Source of the DNA: Deltaproteobacteria bacterium
GTDB taxonomy: Bacteria; Desulfobacterota; Desulfomonilia; UBA1062
Reading direction: 5' to 3'
Assembly (NCBI GenBank): GCA_018433775.1
Contig: JAHDQN010000020.1
Coordinates: 186,001 to 250,000, forward strand
Length of the DNA stretch: 64,000 nucleotides
Positions 48,952-57,105 of this stretch are shown piece by piece; position 1 is the first letter of the stretch, and every line of letters starts with the position of its first letter. Below the pieces are notes generated by a model. The model was given only the letters and a program-made list of their open reading frames with translations, did not search any database and had not been told where the DNA came from. The translations under genes and the position numbers were made by a program.

Positions 48952-49395
48952 TCACGCTCCTGTATTTATGGCCCGGGGGAACCCTCCGGACTTCTTTCCC
49001 TGGCGGTTGTATCCGTTCTTCTCTCCGGAGAAGAAGATCTCAAGCTGGTTCCCGATTTCCTCCAGCCTGCCGGTTACCAGGGACTTGGACAGCTCATTGA
49101 GACCTGATGCCCTTTTCCAGAGCATCACGAGCTCCTGCTGGAGAAGGCGTATCCGCTCTGCGCAACGGGGATTCGGCTCGCCCTCCAAGGCGTCCATCTC
49201 CTGCCTGTTTTCCTGGATATCATGGAGAATCCGGTACTTCTCGGGCATGGATTCCTCGAGCGACTCGACGTCCTGATTGGCGATGAACTCAAGCTCTTCC
49301 CGGAGAAGCTCGGTGAGACGCTCCACCAGCTCTTTCTCCCTCTCGATCCGTCCGATCATCCGGGTATATGCAGTGCTGTCGGATTCAGTCATCAT
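48952..49395 (-). CDS. flgN: Flagellar export chaperone FlgN
   Basis: 147 residues from ATG 49395, after an AGAGGGAGA ribosome site; a longer frame to 49449 adds a basic, unlikely N-terminus. Mostly helical: REKELVERLTELLREELEFIANQ and EKYRILHDIQENRQEMDALEG fit FlgN, which guards FlgK and FlgL before export. The adjacent flgK gene supports this. Confidence 0.85.
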   Translation of the reverse strand: MMTESDSTAYTRMIGRIEREKELVERLTELLREELEFIANQDVESLEESMPEKYRILHDIQENRQEMDALEGEPNPRCAERIRLLQQELVMLWKRASGLNELSKSLVTGRLEEIGNQLEIFFSGEKNGYNRQGKKSGGFPRAINTGA

Positions 49396-49452
49396 GCCGT
49401 CTCCCTCTCTTTTCCTCTTTGCTCTGGCGGGATAAGGTCTCGATATCATATC

Positions 49453-49761
49453 TTATCGGCCTCCCCCCTGCCCCCTTGATTCAGCCTCTTGCATGTTCAA
49501 GGCCTGCATGTGCTGCCTGAGCATGTCTCCGATCCCCAATGCGCCCGATTCGGCCATGGACCGGGCAATAGACTGAAAGAGCATGTCCTTATAGATATCC
49601 GACGCCAGACCTTCACCGAACAGTCCGTCCGGCATCGATTCTCCCATGGTTTTCAACAGCTGGTGGGCAAAGATGGACTCGAACTCCTTGCAGGCCAGAT
49701 CGACCGCCTTGGCCGGGTTCGACTCCCTGATATGGTGCAGCTCTGCAATTCCCCTGATCAT
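49453..49761 (-). CDS. flgJ: Rod-binding protein FlgJ (N-terminal domain type, no muramidase)
   Basis: 102 residues: LACKEFESIFAHQLLKTMGESMP, GEGLASDIYKDMLFQSIARSMAESGALGIGDML. This is the FlgJ rod-binding domain only; the glucosaminidase domain of enteric FlgJ is absent, as in many non-enteric bacteria. Rod passage through the wall needs another enzyme. It overlaps flgI by four bases. Confidence 0.9.
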   Translation of the reverse strand: MIRGIAELHHIRESNPAKAVDLACKEFESIFAHQLLKTMGESMPDGLFGEGLASDIYKDMLFQSIARSMAESGALGIGDMLRQHMQALNMQEAESRGQGGGR

Positions 49762-50843
49762 ATGACCTCCAGGTCAGCATGCAGCGCGCCGGTTCTCTTG
49801 ATGCACTGGAGGATGATCACCAGGTCCCTGGGCGAGACGCCGATGGCATTGAGTGCAGAGACGAGATCGCCGATGCTGGTGCCTGTGGGAAGCATCACCA
49901 GCTGCTGCCCGCCCTCTTTCACACTGATCCCGGTCTGAGGGGTGACTGTGGTGACGCCCCGGGAGAAGGGACCGGGCTGCGACACGGCCGGTTCCTCGGT
50001 GATCTCGATGCTCAAGTTTCCGTGAGCAATGGCGACCGTCGAAATTCTGACGCTGCTTCCCATGACAACGGTGCCGGTCCGCTCGTTGACGACCACCCGC
50101 GCCCGGACATCGGGGGAGACCTCGATGGATTCGATCAGGGCGATGAACTCCACGGTCCTGTCCCTATAACCCTCGGGGATGTTCACCTCGATGGTGGAAA
50201 GGTCGATTGCCCTGGCCACCGGGTCTCCCAGCCGGCTGTTGATGGATTTCACCGTGCGGGAGACCGTGGTGAAGTCCGGGCTGTTCATGACCAGTGTCAG
50301 CTTCTGCCCGAGATCGAGTTCGAGAGACCGCTCGACCACGGCGCCTCCGGGTACCATGCCCACGGTGGGAAAGTTCCTGGTCACCTCCGAGCCGGATGAC
50401 CCGCCCACGGAGAACCCGCCCACGGAGATCGGTCCCTGGGCCAGCGCGTACACCTTGCCGTCAGCCCCGTGAAGGGGAGTCGAGATCAGGGTGCCGCCGG
50501 CTAGCGACGATGCATCACCCACCGAAGAGACCGTGCAATCCAGCTTCTGGGAGCTCCTGGCAAAGGGAGGAAGATTGGCGGTCACCATGACGGCCGCCAC
50601 GTTCTTGACCTTGAGCATGTTGGGGTCAACGGTGATGCCCATGTTCCTGAGCATATTGGCAAGCGACCGGATGGTGAACTGCGATCCAGCCTTGTCACCC
50701 GTCCCGTTGAGTCCGACCACGAGCCCGTATCCCGCCAGCCGGTTTTCCCTCACACCCTGGATCTCCACCATGTCCTTGACCCGCACGGCCCAGACATCCG
50801 CTGCGAGGAAAGCGAAAAGGCATATCAAGATCAGTCTCTTCAC
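49758..50843 (-). CDS. flgI: Flagellar P-ring protein FlgI
   Basis: 361 residues. A signal peptide (RLILICLFAFLAADVWA) precedes VRVKDMVEIQGVRENRLAGYGLVVGLNGTGDKAG, the FlgI hallmark. The C-terminal LVSALNAIGVSPRDLVIILQCIKRTGALHADLEVI is also standard. It forms the periplasmic bushing around the rod, with FlgA as its assembly aid. Confidence 0.98.
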   Translation of the reverse strand: MKRLILICLFAFLAADVWAVRVKDMVEIQGVRENRLAGYGLVVGLNGTGDKAGSQFTIRSLANMLRNMGITVDPNMLKVKNVAAVMVTANLPPFARSSQKLDCTVSSVGDASSLAGGTLISTPLHGADGKVYALAQGPISVGGFSVGGSSGSEVTRNFPTVGMVPGGAVVERSLELDLGQKLTLVMNSPDFTTVSRTVKSINSRLGDPVARAIDLSTIEVNIPEGYRDRTVEFIALIESIEVSPDVRARVVVNERTGTVVMGSSVRISTVAIAHGNLSIEITEEPAVSQPGPFSRGVTTVTPQTGISVKEGGQQLVMLPTGTSIGDLVSALNAIGVSPRDLVIILQCIKRTGALHADLEVI

Positions 50844-50851
50844 GGCACACC

Positions 50852-51547
50852 TCAGAACGGCCAGACCTTGTCGATGGCCCGGGCGATGAATCCTTTGTTC
50901 TGCTGATCCCCGATGATGCCGCTTCCGTAGTAGTCGAGTTGCATGTCAGCGATGTACGTGGACTGGATGGTGTTGTTCACGCTGATGTCCTCGGGCCGGA
51001 TGATCCCGGAGATGATGATGTACTGGTTCTCGCTGTTCACCCGGGTCTGCTTCTTGCCCCGGATCACCATGTTCCCCGAAGGGAGGATGCGCTCGACGCG
51101 CGCGGACACCGTGCCCGATATCGTTCCCTTTCGGGAGGTCTTTCCCTCGCCTTCGAACTCGGAGGCCGAGGACGCGCTGACAGAGGGCGTGATCCCGTAT
51201 CCGAGCACGGATGACCGGTCGAGGGGAAGTCCCAGCACGTCGGCGATGGAGTTGTCCATGGAGCTTGTCCTGTCGGCCTCGGTCTTGGCCTCCTTGTTGG
51301 CGGACGAGCTCTCGACGATCTGGACCACCACGATGTCACCCACCCGGTGCGCCCGGGCGTCGCTGTACATGTCCGTGAATTTGGCGCCCGGACTCCAGAG
51401 CGATCCTGGCGAGGCAGGGCCTTCGTACGGTTCTTCCACGGGAATGGCGAACTGGTCTTCACTCAGGCCTGGAGGCGGTTTCATGTGAGAGCACGCACTG
51501 AGAGAAATGATCACAGCGAGGAGAAAAACTGTCTGATATACCTTCAT
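50852..51547 (-). CDS. flgH: Flagellar L-ring lipoprotein FlgH
   Basis: 231 residues. The signal ends with LSAC (lipobox). SLWSPGAKFTDMYSDARAHRVGDIVVVQIVES and ISGIIRPEDISVNNTIQSTYIADMQLDYYGSG identify FlgH. It forms the outer-membrane ring. Eight bases separate it from flgI. Confidence 0.97.
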   Translation of the reverse strand: MKVYQTVFLLAVIISLSACSHMKPPPGLSEDQFAIPVEEPYEGPASPGSLWSPGAKFTDMYSDARAHRVGDIVVVQIVESSSANKEAKTEADRTSSMDNSIADVLGLPLDRSSVLGYGITPSVSASSASEFEGEGKTSRKGTISGTVSARVERILPSGNMVIRGKKQTRVNSENQYIIISGIIRPEDISVNNTIQSTYIADMQLDYYGSGIIGDQQNKGFIARAIDKVWPF

Positions 51548-51556
51548 CTATCCCTC

Positions 51557-52504
51557 CTAAAACATAACCTCGATACGTGATGCAGCAATAACAGTGCCAA
51601 AGACCTTTTTCCCTGAGGATGTATTCTTCACCGGGATCTGCTCTTCAAGAAACCCGTCCTTGAGCGCGACGCCCAGGTCACGCACCACCAGACCATCGCG
51701 CCTGGCCTCGATGAATACCGGATCTCCCCTGCTGATGAGCGGGGGCTGCTCGATGTTCGACCTGAGCAGGGGCGAGCCTGCGTGCAGGGATCCCTTGAGG
51801 CGCATGCCTGCACACTCTTTCTTGTCCCACACGAGCGGCGGATAGGTGGAAATGTCCAGACGCTTCATTTCCAGATCGGCCTCGCCGATCACGGCTCCCC
51901 GGGTGAGGTTCGTCCGCGCTACCGGCACTAAGGCCATGACCCGCACCTTCCCGCTCACCCGGCATGATACGGCCGAGGCCCCCAGGCCTGCGGTCAGTGT
52001 TGCCGGGGTGAGGCCCAAAAAGTCCTCCCGGGGGGAAAATTTTGCCTGGACGGCATGCCGGTATTTCTCGGGAACCCGGAAGCCGACGGGGACCTTCACA
52101 TCCTCGATCACCACCTCGCCCGCCTTTTTCCACGGACTGTTCTTCAAGACTGCATTCCGGTAGAGATCCGCCAGTTCCTTTGCGGAAATGGCCACGAACT
52201 TCTCGCATACCTGCACGCTTGGGGAACCTTCCATGATCACGGGCTTCCGGTAATGCTCCCCGATCTTCCCGGCAACGAACTCTGATGTGAGGGTCACGCC
52301 CAGGGAACCGGCAGGCGTCTTCATGATGGGGATGCCGGAAAGTGCCGCCCTGTCCGTTCCCTCAATCGTTGCGATGTCCTTCAGAAAAATGTGCTCGCCC
52401 GATACAAACGCCTTCTGAAGGAGTATCACCCTGCTCTCGCCCATGGCCTCAGCCGTGCTGAAAGTGAGGGTGATAAAAACACTCAGGAGCACCAGCAGCT
52501 TCAT
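51557..52504 (-). CDS. flgA: Flagellar P-ring assembly chaperone FlgA
   Basis: 315 residues with a signal peptide (LLVLLSVFITLTFSTAEA). The C-terminal SAF domain has VARTNLTRGAVIGEADLEMKR and ISRGDPVFIEARRDGLVVRDLGVALKDG. It assists FlgI polymerisation in the periplasm. It is longer than the enteric protein by an N-terminal part (about 25-190). Confidence 0.93.
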   Translation of the reverse strand: MKLLVLLSVFITLTFSTAEAMGESRVILLQKAFVSGEHIFLKDIATIEGTDRAALSGIPIMKTPAGSLGVTLTSEFVAGKIGEHYRKPVIMEGSPSVQVCEKFVAISAKELADLYRNAVLKNSPWKKAGEVVIEDVKVPVGFRVPEKYRHAVQAKFSPREDFLGLTPATLTAGLGASAVSCRVSGKVRVMALVPVARTNLTRGAVIGEADLEMKRLDISTYPPLVWDKKECAGMRLKGSLHAGSPLLRSNIEQPPLISRGDPVFIEARRDGLVVRDLGVALKDGFLEEQIPVKNTSSGKKVFGTVIAASRIEVMF

Positions 52505-52513
52505 CTTTTTTCC

Positions 52514-53296
52514 TTACCTGGCGATGGAGGTCACGACCCCGAGCATGGTATCCGCGGTCTTGATGGTCTTTGAGTTGATCTCGTACGCCCGCTGCCCCAC
52601 GATCATGTTGATCATCTCCTCGATGGCGTCCACATTGGACATTTCCAGGTAGTGCTGGGCAAGGGTGCCGAAGTTTTCGGTCCCCGGAACCCCTTCGATG
52701 GGATCTCCGGACGCCTCGGTGGCGATATATTCATTCATGCCCACGGCCTTCAGACCCGCCGGGTTGGTGAAGACATAGATAGGTATCTGCCCGGTGGCGA
52801 TGATCTCTCCTTCGCTCGACAGGCAGGTGATCTCACCGTCTTTTGCTATCGTGATCGATGCCGTGTCCCCAGGGATGGCAAAGTCAGGCTGAAGCCGGTT
52901 GCCCCGGGAGTTCACTATGAATCCCTCATTGTCCCTCTTGAACGAACCGTCCCGGGAGTACACCTCCTGGTCGCCCGAGAGCAGCCGGAAGAATCCGTCC
53001 CCCTCGATGGCCACATCGAGCTCGTTCTTGGTCTCCAGGTAGTCTCCCTGGGAGAACAACTTCTGCACCGACACCGGGCGCGTGCCCATACCCACCTGGA
53101 TGCCCACGGGCACGGTCCCGCCCGCCGCTGTGGGCGCTCCCGCCTCCTGGTAGGTGGCATAGAAGAGATCCTCGAAGTTCGCCCTGCTCTTCTTGAATCC
53201 CGTAGTGTTCACGTTGGCCAGATTGTTGGCCATGACATCGATCATCATCTGCTGTGCATTCATGCCGGTCGCTGCCGACCACATTGCCCTGATCAT
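52514..53296 (-). CDS. flgG: Flagellar distal rod protein FlgG
   Basis: 260 residues. MIRAMWSAATGMNAQQMMIDVMANNLANVNTTGFKK and the C-terminal LEMSNVDAIEEMINMIVGQRAYEINSKTIKTADTML identify FlgG. The middle includes NELDVAIEGDGFFRLL. It forms the distal rod that passes the P and L rings encoded downstream. Confidence 0.98.
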   Translation of the reverse strand: MIRAMWSAATGMNAQQMMIDVMANNLANVNTTGFKKSRANFEDLFYATYQEAGAPTAAGGTVPVGIQVGMGTRPVSVQKLFSQGDYLETKNELDVAIEGDGFFRLLSGDQEVYSRDGSFKRDNEGFIVNSRGNRLQPDFAIPGDTASITIAKDGEITCLSSEGEIIATGQIPIYVFTNPAGLKAVGMNEYIATEASGDPIEGVPGTENFGTLAQHYLEMSNVDAIEEMINMIVGQRAYEINSKTIKTADTMLGVVTSIAR

Positions 53297-53312
53297 ACAT
53301 ATCCCCCTTTCT

Positions 53313-54050
53313 CTAGGCGGTCATACCCACATTGTGCATCGACTGCGTGTAGGTTTCGTCCACCGACCTGATCATCTTCTGAAACGCCTCGTATGCCCGC
53401 TGGGTGGTGATGAGCCCCACCATTTCCACAACAGGGTCCACGTTTGCCGTCTCGATATATCCCTGGCGGATCTCCGGGGCATCCATCACCTCCGGTGCAT
53501 ATCCTTGTCTGACGCTGAACAGAGCATTCCCTTCCCGCACCAGCGCCTCATCCTCGATGAGAGCGATCTGGAGGACATCCACGACATTGCCGTCAACCAT
53601 CACCGTGCCCCGGGAATCAATGCTCACCTTGCCCGTGCCCACGGTAATGTCTCCTCCCTGCCCCTGGACAGCATGGCCCTGAGGCGTCACCAGCAGGCCC
53701 TCGGGAGAAATCAGAAACGAACCGGCCCTGGTGTATCTCATCCCGCTGTCCGTCGCGACCACAAAAAAGCCTTCACCCACGATGGCAGCATCAAGGGGGC
53801 TGCCGGTCTCCTGAAATGCGCCCTGGGCGGTGTCGATGTACTGCCTGCCCACAACAACATCCACGGGGACCGTTCGATACTGCCCGGGAGCAAGCCGGGC
53901 GGTGTCAAGTGCCCTCTGGAAATCCTCGAATACCACCGCATCCTTCTTGAACCCGGCGGTATTGATGTTGGCGAGATTGTTCGATATCATCGCCAGCCTT
54001 TCCTCTATGGCGATCGCCCCTGCAGCAGCCGTGTAGATTCCCTGGTCCAT
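53313..54050 (-). CDS. flgF: Flagellar proximal rod protein FlgF
   Basis: 245 residues from ATG 54050, chosen for its AAAGGAGA site. MDQGIYTAAAGAIAIEERLAMISNNLANINTAGFKKD and SPLDAAIVGEGFFVV fit the FlgF/FlgG family; gene order before flgG supports FlgF. It is the first gene of the operon and lies 18 bases after the predicted sigma-54 transcription start. Confidence 0.92.
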   Translation of the reverse strand: MDQGIYTAAAGAIAIEERLAMISNNLANINTAGFKKDAVVFEDFQRALDTARLAPGQYRTVPVDVVVGRQYIDTAQGAFQETGSPLDAAIVGEGFFVVATDSGMRYTRAGSFLISPEGLLVTPQGHAVQGQGGDITVGTGKVSIDSRGTVMVDGNVVDVLQIALIEDEALVREGNALFSVRQGYAPEVMDAPEIRQGYIETANVDPVVEMVGLITTQRAYEAFQKMIRSVDETYTQSMHNVGMTA

Positions 54051-54078
54051 ACTGTCTCCTTTCCTTAAGACAGAGTTG

Positions 54079-54094
54079 AGCAAGGGAAGTGCCA
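54079..54094 (-). promoter_or_regulatory. Sigma-54 promoter of the flgF operon
   Basis: On the minus strand TGGCAC, five bases (TTCCC), TTGCT. This is the -24/-12 consensus with correct GG-to-GC spacing. The start of transcription would be near 54068, 18 bases before the flgF ATG. Class II flagellar genes are often sigma-54 dependent in this lineage. Confidence 0.85.
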
Positions 54095-54234
54095 GAGGCT
54101 CCAGATTCGCTGTCAAAGCCGATGCACATGTAAGGCCGGGGGGAATTTTTTTCCTCCCCTCATGCCTTTTAGACTCTCACTTTTCCGGATGAAACCAGGA
54201 TAAGGGGTTGATTTTTCCTGCAATGAAAATACTC

Positions 54235-54261
54235 TAAAGGTTGACTGTCACATTCCGATAA
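54235..54261 (+). promoter_or_regulatory. Sigma-28 (FliA) promoter of the flgM genes
   Basis: TAAAGGTT, 11 bases, TCCGATAA. This is one mismatch in each half from TAAAGTTT and GCCGATAA, with exact spacing. The start would be near 54268, about 40 bases before the small ORF. flgM is a classical FliA target, giving feedback by its anti-sigma product. Confidence 0.85.
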
Positions 54262-54306
54262 AGAGAGAAAGATCGAGCCATACAAGGAATGAATGAAGGA
54301 GTGTGC

Positions 54307-54522
54307 ATGGAGGTCAAAAACATCTTTGTCAATTTCATCATGAAAAGCTACGAGAAGCAGGACGCACCGAAAGTGACCAACAGTCAACAGGCGGTTTCGG
54401 AAAAGGAACCGGTACAGGATGTTGTCGCAATATCACCTCAAGCAAGCAGGCGACTCTTCGGAGAGCTCATGGAGCATAGTCTGAAGAAAGGACTGAGCGG
54501 GGTCTGTGCAGATGAAAATTAA
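54307..54522 (+). CDS. Small FlgM-like or hypothetical protein upstream of flgM
   Basis: 71 residues from ATG 54307 with an AAGGAG site; an ATG at 54289 is a weaker alternative. No clear family. The segment DVVAISPQASRRLFGELM recalls the DKVxxSxxA stretch before the sigma-binding helices of FlgM, so a partial paralogue is possible. It lies right after the sigma-28 promoter and overlaps the flgM start, so it is co-expressed with it. Confidence 0.55.
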   Translation: MEVKNIFVNFIMKSYEKQDAPKVTNSQQAVSEKEPVQDVVAISPQASRRLFGELMEHSLKKGLSGVCADEN

Positions 54523-54820
54523 CAATACCACTAATCTCGAGGCACTCAAGGCATACGGAACGAATGCGGCAGAACGGTCTCATCAGGCACGGGGAGCCGG
54601 CGAGAAGAATCAGAATACCCTGTCCATTCAGGACAAGATCAACATATCGGCCAAGGTGAAGATGTTTCAGGACATCAAACGCGCAGCGCTCGATGCTCCT
54701 GATGTCAGAACCGAGAAGGTCGAGCAGGCCCGGCAGCAGATCGAGAGCGGGACATACCGTCCCGATTACAAAGCAATCGCCGACAAGCTGCTGAGCCACA
54801 GCATCAGCGCCAAGATCTGA
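54512..54820 (+). CDS. flgM: Anti-sigma-28 factor FlgM
   Basis: 102 residues from ATG 54512 (a GTG at 54506 is in frame). SIQDKINISAKVKMFQDIKRAALDAPDVRTEKVEQARQ and the SGTYRPDYKAIADKLL end are standard FlgM. It holds sigma-28 until the hook is complete, then is exported. Convergent with the lipoprotein gene, ten bases apart. Confidence 0.92.
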   Translation: MKINNTTNLEALKAYGTNAAERSHQARGAGEKNQNTLSIQDKINISAKVKMFQDIKRAALDAPDVRTEKVEQARQQIESGTYRPDYKAIADKLLSHSISAKI

Positions 54821-54829
54821 TCCTTGAGT

Positions 54830-56143
54830 TCAAGGGTCGATCGATTCAAGGTATTTGAGGTGCCTGCCTTGGATAACCCCTGTCTCCACGCGGTATATAT
54901 GAATGCGCCTTCGCAGGGCGTCCATATCCCCGGGGTGCTCCGCTTCCGCAAAAGTCTCATTTCCTTCGGTCGATAAAACAGGCTCACGGGTACTTCCGTC
55001 ACACAGGCCTTCTTTCAGGAGATCCATGAGAACGAGATAGGCATCGGCTCCCAGGGCTGCCAGCGGCTCGCGGGCCGCCTCGATCTCCGGCCTGCCGGCG
55101 ATTCTTCCGATCCAGCTCGAAATACCTCTCCTCCGGGTGGAAGCGGCACGGTAATCCGTCACCATATACACGCCGTCCAGATCGTCTCCCCCCTGGGCAA
55201 GAAATTGCTGTTCCTGCGGCACGTTCACCACCACGATCGGCGACTCCGGATGCTGCCTGCGCAGCGTCCTGATGGCGGGAAGCGTGGTTTTTTCCGCATA
55301 TGGCAGGTAAATGACACCGGGATTCTTCTGCTTCACAGCCCCCAATACATCATGGAGATCGGCCCCGTCGCCCGAGAGAATGCAGAGCTCGGATACAACC
55401 CCGCCCAGCGAGATCATCTCCGAGGAGAACCTGCTTGCAAGCAGGACAGAGCCCGGGGCATCCTGATCGAGGACGATCATGGCGTCGGAGGCATCAAGAC
55501 TGTTCCTGGCAAATAGTGCGGCGGCACGCGCCCGGTCTTTCAGGGACGAGCCGAGCTGCACCGCGGTACAGTCCTGCCCTTCCTGCAGGAGACATTGCGC
55601 GGAGGGCATCACCGTGATGAAGGTCCCGCTGTCCCGGGTAAAGCCTCCTTTAGGCCCGATGGCCCGGGACGATCGGAACAGGATCGGACCGCTGATCTCC
55701 TCTTTCCGGACAAAAACGGCTATGGCTTCGAGAGAATCAAAGGTTGCGGAGCCGGTATCTTTCAAGACCAGCTCGATCTTGCGGCCTGCCAGGGTGCCGT
55801 TCAGATCATGCGCCTGCCGGATGCCTCTCCAGATCAGGCTCTCCTGGGGATCATCCCCGTCCGGAACATCCATGCATACGGAGACCTCGAGGGTCCCGGT
55901 GTCCGGGCCGGATACCGCAGTCTGCTCGCCCTTTCCCCGGGAGCAGCCGGTCAGCGAGCCTGCAATGAGAATCCCGGCGATCAACACGAGCCCGGAGAGG
56001 ATCTTCAACCAGCCCGTGCGGCCTTGATACGGCCTGCAGATTTTCGCCCGGCGGCCGGGGAGGCCCGGAACCGTCCTGTGAGATCCCGGTTTGCGCCCCC
56101 CCGGCAGGGGCCTTTCGAAACTGTTCATGCCGCCACTGTTCAC
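54830..56143 (-). CDS. Periplasmic-binding-protein-like lipoprotein
   Basis: 437 residues from GTG 56143. Residues about 46-66 are a lipoprotein signal ending LTGC (Cys67). The mature part has LEVSVCMDVPDG, LIWRGIRQAHDLNGTLAGRKIELVLKD and KQKNPGVIYLPYAEKTTLPAIRTLR, which resembles type I (LivJ/leucine-binding) substrate-binding proteins. About 45 basic residues precede the signal, so the true start may be later (ATG 56128 or TTG 56008, the latter giving a normal 21-residue signal). No ABC permease or ATPase gene is nearby, so it may be a sensor or orphan. Confidence 0.7.
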   Translation of the reverse strand: MNSGGMNSFERPLPGGRKPGSHRTVPGLPGRRAKICRPYQGRTGWLKILSGLVLIAGILIAGSLTGCSRGKGEQTAVSGPDTGTLEVSVCMDVPDGDDPQESLIWRGIRQAHDLNGTLAGRKIELVLKDTGSATFDSLEAIAVFVRKEEISGPILFRSSRAIGPKGGFTRDSGTFITVMPSAQCLLQEGQDCTAVQLGSSLKDRARAAALFARNSLDASDAMIVLDQDAPGSVLLASRFSSEMISLGGVVSELCILSGDGADLHDVLGAVKQKNPGVIYLPYAEKTTLPAIRTLRRQHPESPIVVVNVPQEQQFLAQGGDDLDGVYMVTDYRAASTRRRGISSWIGRIAGRPEIEAAREPLAALGADAYLVLMDLLKEGLCDGSTREPVLSTEGNETFAEAEHPGDMDALRRRIHIYRVETGVIQGRHLKYLESIDP

Positions 56144-56262
56144 AGCGATCTTTTCCCCTGGTCTCTCTTTCCTTGAAAACGGTTGGTATATACCACCGAA
56201 GTATGGTACTGAATCAACCGGTAATTACACCACCGGATCAGCGCGAGAAAGGAGAGCGGGCA

Positions 56263-57006
56263 TTGTCCAGCATTACCGTCTCAAGGAAAGCCTATGACAC
56301 CGATCTCGTGATCTTCGACAAGGACGGCACGCTCCTGGATTTCGAGAAAACCTGGATCGGCATCATCGGAGAGCTCATCACGGCTCTGGGTGCATACACC
56401 CCGCTGACACCCGCATTGAAACAGAGGGTGCAGGATGCCCTGGGTGTCTCGGTGGACGACTCACGGGTCGACGGCAACGGCCTGATGGCCATGGGCACGT
56501 TCGCCGAGTGCACCGCCCTGCTGACCTACTGCCTCTACCGCGAGGGGATCCGGTGGGACAGGGCGCATGACATCGTCGAAGAGGTGGGTGCAGCAGTCTT
56601 CGGCCCGGAATCCCGCAAGAGGCACGTTCAGGCGGCACAGGGCGCGCTTGATCTTCTGAGCATGCTCAAGTCCAGAAATATTCCCACCGCGGTAGCCACC
56701 AACGACAAGAGGGCGGACGCACTCGTGGACATGGAGCTCATCGGCGCCCTTGGCTACATCGACCTCGTCATCGGCGCAGACAGCGTGGACAACCCGAAGC
56801 CCGCACCCGACATGATCGAGAAGATCTGCTCCTCCATGGGCAAGGATCCGGGCAGGACGATCCTGATCGGAGACACGGTCATGGATGCGCTCTTGGGCAG
56901 GAACGCAGGCGTCATGCTCACCATCGGGGTGAGCGGCATTGTCCCGGCTGAAGAGCTGGCCCGTCATATGGATGTGGTGGTTACCAGCCTTCGGGACATC
57001 ACCTGA
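56263..57006 (+). CDS. HAD-family hydrolase (phosphoglycolate-phosphatase-like)
   Basis: 247 residues from TTG 56263, chosen because AAAGGAG lies eight bases upstream; in-frame starts at 56173 and 56203 lack a ribosome site. Motif I is VIFDKDGTLLDF, motif II is AVATNDKR, and LIGDTVMDALLGRNAG with the preceding Lys (NPKPAPD) gives motifs III and IV. It hydrolyses a small phosphate ester; the cap domain (about 55-140) is of the phosphoglycolate phosphatase kind. The true substrate is open. Confidence 0.85.
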   Translation: MSSITVSRKAYDTDLVIFDKDGTLLDFEKTWIGIIGELITALGAYTPLTPALKQRVQDALGVSVDDSRVDGNGLMAMGTFAECTALLTYCLYREGIRWDRAHDIVEEVGAAVFGPESRKRHVQAAQGALDLLSMLKSRNIPTAVATNDKRADALVDMELIGALGYIDLVIGADSVDNPKPAPDMIEKICSSMGKDPGRTILIGDTVMDALLGRNAGVMLTIGVSGIVPAEELARHMDVVVTSLRDIT

Positions 57007-57105
57007 TCCGCCATCTCTCATCACCTGCCGAAAAACCCTGTGGGCGTGATCGCAAAAAGAACCGCAGGGCAAACCGTTCTCGCCCTGGGCGCCTGAACAC
57101 TCGCT

